A stretch of DNA of 58,650 nt from an uncultured Thiotrichaceae bacterium. GTDB lineage: Bacteria > Pseudomonadota > Gammaproteobacteria > Thiotrichales > Thiotrichaceae. The DNA is taken from contig CACVAY010000149.1 in assembly GCA_902727985.1 (NCBI GenBank), positions 1 through 58,650 on the forward strand, in the 5' to 3' direction. The notes beneath the pieces are model-generated. The model saw only the letters and a list, made by a program, of their open reading frames with translations. It searched no databases and had not been told where the DNA came from. Position numbers and translations under genes: made by a program. This document shows positions 55,614 to 58,650 of the stretch, piece after piece (position 1 is the stretch's first letter; every line of letters begins with the position of its first letter).

Positions 55614-57158
55614 TTATGCCGTTTCCACATCAAACGCTACAATATTACGCTCATCTTTGCTGAACTCCACCCCGATTAGGGTGATAGGTTGCTGCAACTC
55701 ACGGTATTTTTCAGCATACCCCTTATCCTTGATCTGCTGTAAAGCACTGCCTTTTGGTAAAAATTCCACCACTTTAAACTCAAAAATATAGATCCGCTGT
55801 TGAAACTTCAGCGTCATATCAATGCGGCCCTGATTAGTGGCATCTTCCACGGTAACATTCAGGCCCAGCGCGGCGAAATAGGAATAAAACACTGAAGCAT
55901 AGTAGCCTTCGTATTGTTGAATACTGTTATTGCTGTACCAGTGGTAGGGGATGCTGGCAAAGAAAGCGTGAAATAAATCTTTAAGTCCGGCTAAATCATT
56001 GGCTTGCAAGCATTTATACAGGCGACTCTGATGAACAACCTGACTGGATTTATCTTGTACCAAACGCGACAACAAACTTTCATTCAGGCTTTGGTAAACC
56101 TCACGGTTCGGATAGCTCAGGGTATAAAAAATCTGCCCGCCCAAGTCTTCAGTGTGTTTAATAGTGAGATAACCTGTTTGAAATAACAGTGCCTCCGTGG
56201 TGATGTCATTCACATCAAAACTGGATAACATGCTGCTGCTACTGAGCATACTATTGAGCTGAATAGCACTGACCTGACGTTTTATCAGTAAGTCTATTAA
56301 AAAAGTCGGTGTACCCGTCTCAAACCAGTAATTATTGAACTCACGGATATCAAATAACTTGAGCACATCATACGGGTTGTAAACCCCTTCGCCGAGCCAG
56401 CGATAACCGTTATACCATTCCCTGATTTGCCCACGATCCAACTCAAACAGCTCTGGAACAAATACGGTATCAATGTCATTGTCCGTATAACCGCATAAGG
56501 TCGAATAACGCTTATCCAGTGTGATGTCGGTGAGGTTGTTTAAGCCGGAGAAAATATTCACCTTGGAAAATTTACTGACCCCCGTAAAGAATGAAAATCG
56601 CACCGATGCATCATTGTCTTTCACTGTGCCGTAGAAACCACTGAGTAAATCACGGTTGGCTCGCGCCAGATCGGGTGTATTAATCGCATCCAGCATGGGT
56701 TTATCATACTCATCGACCAGCACAACAACGGGTAACCCGGTTTGTTTTTTTAGGTGGTGAAGCAAATAGTGGAAACGTTCGGAGCAAGTGGTATAGCCTG
56801 AGTTTGAACCTGCTTCTTGTTCCAATCGATCCAACTGCGCCATCAGACTATTCTCTAAATTGCCGGCCTGCCTAAAGTTACCTGTACCAAAACTAAAGCG
56901 CAGCACCGGATATTTCACTGACCAGTCCCATTGGTCATGGATGGCTAAGCCTTTGAATAAAGTTTCATTGCCCTCAAATAGTTCTTTCAGGGTATCGAGA
57001 AACAGGCTTTTACCGAAACGACGCGGACGGGAGAGGAAGTAGTGCGTGCCTTCGTTGATCAGGTTGTGAGCCAGTGCTGTTTTGTCCACGTAGTAATAAT
57101 CATCACTTCTGATTTTTGCGAATGTCTGGATTCCTAAGGGGAGTTTGCGTCGTTTCAT
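55614..57158 (-). CDS. AAA-ATPase-like / PD-(D/E)XK nuclease-like protein
   Basis: A 514-residue protein of the AAA-ATPase-like plus DUF1703 group. The N-terminus PLGIQTFAKIRSDDYYYVDKT is diagnostic. The P-loop is RPRRFGKS (44-51), VVLVDEYDKPMLDA is the Walker B region, and the last 130 residues form a PD-(D/E)XK-like domain with GRIDMTLKF...YIFEFKV. Such proteins are abundant in some bacteria and their role is unclear; many are thought to be mobile or defence-related. It abuts hsdR with no gap, so here it is part of the restriction operon. Confidence 0.88.
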   Translation of the reverse strand: MKRRKLPLGIQTFAKIRSDDYYYVDKTALAHNLINEGTHYFLSRPRRFGKSLFLDTLKELFEGNETLFKGLAIHDQWDWSVKYPVLRFSFGTGNFRQAGNLENSLMAQLDRLEQEAGSNSGYTTCSERFHYLLHHLKKQTGLPVVVLVDEYDKPMLDAINTPDLARANRDLLSGFYGTVKDNDASVRFSFFTGVSKFSKVNIFSGLNNLTDITLDKRYSTLCGYTDNDIDTVFVPELFELDRGQIREWYNGYRWLGEGVYNPYDVLKLFDIREFNNYWFETGTPTFLIDLLIKRQVSAIQLNSMLSSSSMLSSFDVNDITTEALLFQTGYLTIKHTEDLGGQIFYTLSYPNREVYQSLNESLLSRLVQDKSSQVVHQSRLYKCLQANDLAGLKDLFHAFFASIPYHWYSNNSIQQYEGYYASVFYSYFAALGLNVTVEDATNQGRIDMTLKFQQRIYIFEFKVVEFLPKGSALQQIKDKGYAEKYRELQQPITLIGVEFSKDERNIVAFDVETA

Positions 57159-57235
57159 GGTCTCATCATTACGGCTTGGTCTGTAGTAGAGCTAGCTTAG
57201 CATAGCGGGCAGAATACCCTCCCGGACAATCTTGT

Positions 57236-57850
57236 TCAGCCTTCACCCAAATCATCAGTTTTATACAGGGTGTAGCCTTCATAGTAATAACTCGTATCAA
57301 TACCTTTCATATACAAAGCACGGTCATCAACCTGGTCGGTGAGCGCCTGTTTGAGTAAAACTTTTATCTCCACGTCTTTCACCGGGCTGCGTTCCATTGC
57401 CAGCAGGTAATCGTCTTTATCGACGTTGCTCCAGTCTACAACTTGATGAAGTTCATGTTTTAAGATGTGATCCAGCCAAATGCGGGTGCTGCGGCCATTG
57501 CCTTCTCTGAAAGGGTGGGCGACGTTCATTTCTACGTACTTTTCAATGATCTCATCGACACTGGATTGTGGCATGGTGGTGATGTTTTTTAATGCAGCTT
57601 CGAGGTACATGACGGGGGCGAAGCGGAAGTTGCCTTTGGCGATGTTTTCTTTGCGGACTTTGCCTGCGAAGGGGTAGATGTCTTCGAATAGGTATTCGTG
57701 GATGGCGGCGAGGGTTTGGAAGCTGCCTGCTTCCAGGTTGGCTAAGAAGTCAGTGTCGAAGAGTTGGCGGGCTTTGATTTTACTGAGTTTTTCTTCTATT
57801 CGGGCGAGTTCTACGGCGTCAGTGAGGTTGAGTTTGTTGTCCGGGATCAT
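57236..57850 (-). CDS. fic: Fic-domain AMP-transferase, class III (C-terminal self-inhibition)
   Basis: A 204-residue Fic protein that would transfer AMP from ATP to a target hydroxyl. The active motif is H112-PFREGNGRSTR (canonical HxFx(D/E)GNGRxxR). Near the C-terminus is the inhibitory motif S187-YYY-E191-G. The 75-residue spacing between H112 and S187 equals that of the Neisseria NmFic protein (H107, S182) as I recall it, so it is a class III enzyme kept inactive by its own C-terminal helix. It lies 15 bases after hsdS and 77 before the AAA/nuclease gene, inside a type I restriction operon, a known genomic setting for Fic genes. Confidence 0.9.
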   Translation of the reverse strand: MIPDNKLNLTDAVELARIEEKLSKIKARQLFDTDFLANLEAGSFQTLAAIHEYLFEDIYPFAGKVRKENIAKGNFRFAPVMYLEAALKNITTMPQSSVDEIIEKYVEMNVAHPFREGNGRSTRIWLDHILKHELHQVVDWSNVDKDDYLLAMERSPVKDVEIKVLLKQALTDQVDDRALYMKGIDTSYYYEGYTLYKTDDLGEG

Positions 57851-57865
57851 TGGGTTCCGCGCTCC

Positions 57866-58650
57866 TTATACGAATAGTTTAGCCAGGCAGGCTTGTTTGA
57901 TGTGGGTGAGTTTGTTGAGTTGGGTTTGGTGTTGGGTGATTAGGGTGTCTAGTTGTTGGAAGAGCTTGCCGATTTTGGTTTGTTCACTTTCACTTACTGG
58001 AAAACTCAATTTTAAACCATTTAATTCACTTGCCTTAATAAGTGGTTGCCCCGTGCCAAAGGATAATTTTTTCAGATCGTAGTTTTTTAATAAAAAATAG
58101 ATAAAACTCAGGTTCTGGCCCTTGATAAATACCGTGTTGTCAGTAATCTTTACTTTTCCTGTATATCTATATAGCTGACCTGCATTTTCTCCAACCCTAG
58201 CTGTAAGTACAAAATCACCCGAATAATCAAAGTCACAGTCATGGCCTATTATGCTTCGAGAGCCAAGTATTGCATATGGGTTTGCCTCATCTTTTTCTTT
58301 TTTTGTAGTGAAAAAACTTTTTCCTGTTCCAATAGAGTCAATTTTACTCCCTAACACCTTCTCCTCCCAAACCCCACTAAACCCCTTAAACCGAATAGCT
58401 GGTTCATCCGTGCCTTGTTTGGGAAACATTTTTTCGAGCAGGGATTTTTTAAGGTTTAACAGCTTGTCGTGCTTTTGCTGATGTTGGGCGATCAGGGTAT
58501 CGAGTTGTTGGAAATACTGGCCGATTTTGGTTTGTTCTTTTTGGCATGGCAGGTCAATTTTTGTATTGAGAATATTCCTGTTGTATAGGTGTTTAATCGT
58601 GCTTCCTTCTATCCCTGACCATTCCACGAATGAGTAAAACTGTTTAAGAA
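57866..58650 (-). CDS. hsdS: type I restriction specificity subunit HsdS (partial, N-terminus outside)
   Basis: The C-terminal part (over 260 residues) of HsdS, which recognises the DNA target. The frame is still open at the right edge, so the start lies outside. It shows the end of the first recognition domain, a central conserved helix (QTKIGQYFQQLDTLIAQHQQ), the second recognition domain (RFKGFSGVWEEKVLGSKI, ending ASELNGLKLSFPV) and the C-terminal copy of the helix (QTKIGKLFQQLDTLITQHQ). The two helix copies are also similar at DNA level (57938-57985 and 58490-58537), a possible recombination site for swapping domains. An hsdM gene is expected just beyond the edge. Confidence 0.93.
   Translation of the reverse strand, partial: LKQFYSFVEWSGIEGSTIKHLYNRNILNTKIDLPCQKEQTKIGQYFQQLDTLIAQHQQKHDKLLNLKKSLLEKMFPKQGTDEPAIRFKGFSGVWEEKVLGSKIDSIGTGKSFFTTKKEKDEANPYAILGSRSIIGHDCDFDYSGDFVLTARVGENAGQLYRYTGKVKITDNTVFIKGQNLSFIYFLLKNYDLKKLSFGTGQPLIKASELNGLKLSFPVSESEQTKIGKLFQQLDTLITQHQTQLNKLTHIKQACLAKLFV
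57938..57985. repeat. direct repeat in hsdS, copy 1
   Basis: By eye 41 of 48 bases match the copy at 58490-58537. It encodes the C-terminal copy of the HsdS conserved helix. Confidence 0.6.
58490..58537. repeat. direct repeat in hsdS, copy 2
   Basis: Partner of the repeat at 57938-57985. It encodes the central conserved helix of HsdS and lies between the two target-recognition domains. Confidence 0.6.

Noticed and set aside
1-58650. CRISPR arrays, tRNA or rRNA genes, prophage
   Set aside because: No regularly spaced repeats, cloverleaf sequences, rRNA blocks or phage structural genes were recognised on either strand.

Overview
The window looks like a chromosomal segment of a moderately AT-rich, sulfur-oxidising gammaproteobacterium, possibly of the Thiotrichales type. 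The main evidence is a complete flavocytochrome c sulfide dehydrogenase pair (fccA-fccB, 22165-24099), whose flavoprotein closely resembles the Allochromatium enzyme. The housekeeping genes (ilvIH, argH, zapE, rmuC, msrB, nhaA/nhaR, algZ/algR-type regulators, DUF1244, FKBP isomerase) also read as gammaproteobacterial. No rRNA, tRNA, CRISPR array or prophage was seen. G+C content and taxonomy were judged by eye, not computed.

Layout. 1-9,209: an exported PL14-type polysaccharide lyase and an SH3-domain protein, DUF1244 and FUN14 genes, an unrecognised pair (a 1,220-aa soluble protein and a 428-aa membrane protein), and a ChaN-PDZ protein. 9,356-12,393: an M1-like metallopeptidase, a RAYT transposase bracketed by two pairs of REP palindromes, and a cupin. 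12,407-24,099: a membrane zinc protease, an NTF2-like protein, an FKBP isomerase, a LysR gene divergent from cytochrome b561-yceI with a clear operator, msrB, a rhodanese, ilvIH, a beta-CASP exonuclease and fccAB. 24,461-27,771: rmuC followed by an ExbB/MotA-like plus MotB/ExbD-like pair with a long coiled coil. 28,243-36,494: a degenerate NodB-type protein, a transporter-acyltransferase-ligase fusion (LplT-Aas), a PL1 pectate lyase, argH and zapE. 36,885-39,351: a LytS-type kinase, a LytTR regulator and a thioredoxin-like lipoprotein. 39,634-47,463: ion homeostasis, with a voltage-gated channel whose filter looks calcium-selective, a Ca2+/cation antiporter, nhaA and nhaR, a cysteine-less Rrf2 regulator, and a tight operon of two DUF1538 membrane proteins, a PII-like protein and a CBS protein. 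48,133-52,406: an RND efflux pair. 52,431-58,650: a type I restriction locus (hsdR, AAA/PD-(D/E)XK protein, fic, partial hsdS) that continues past the right edge.

Genes that appear to work together: FccA and FccB oxidise sulfide to feed electrons into respiration. The channel, CaCA antiporter, NhaA/NhaR and possibly the DUF1538 operon form an ion-handling neighbourhood. The RmuC/ExbB/ExbD-like genes are co-directional and may be one unit. The hsd genes enclose a self-inhibited Fic enzyme and an ATPase-nuclease.

The best candidates for undescribed biology are the 1,220/428-aa pair, the rmuC-linked ion-driven motor, the DUF1538-PII-CBS operon, the REP/RAYT unit whose palindromes supply stop codons to two genes, and a 147-bp inverted-repeat element at 40,703-40,849.
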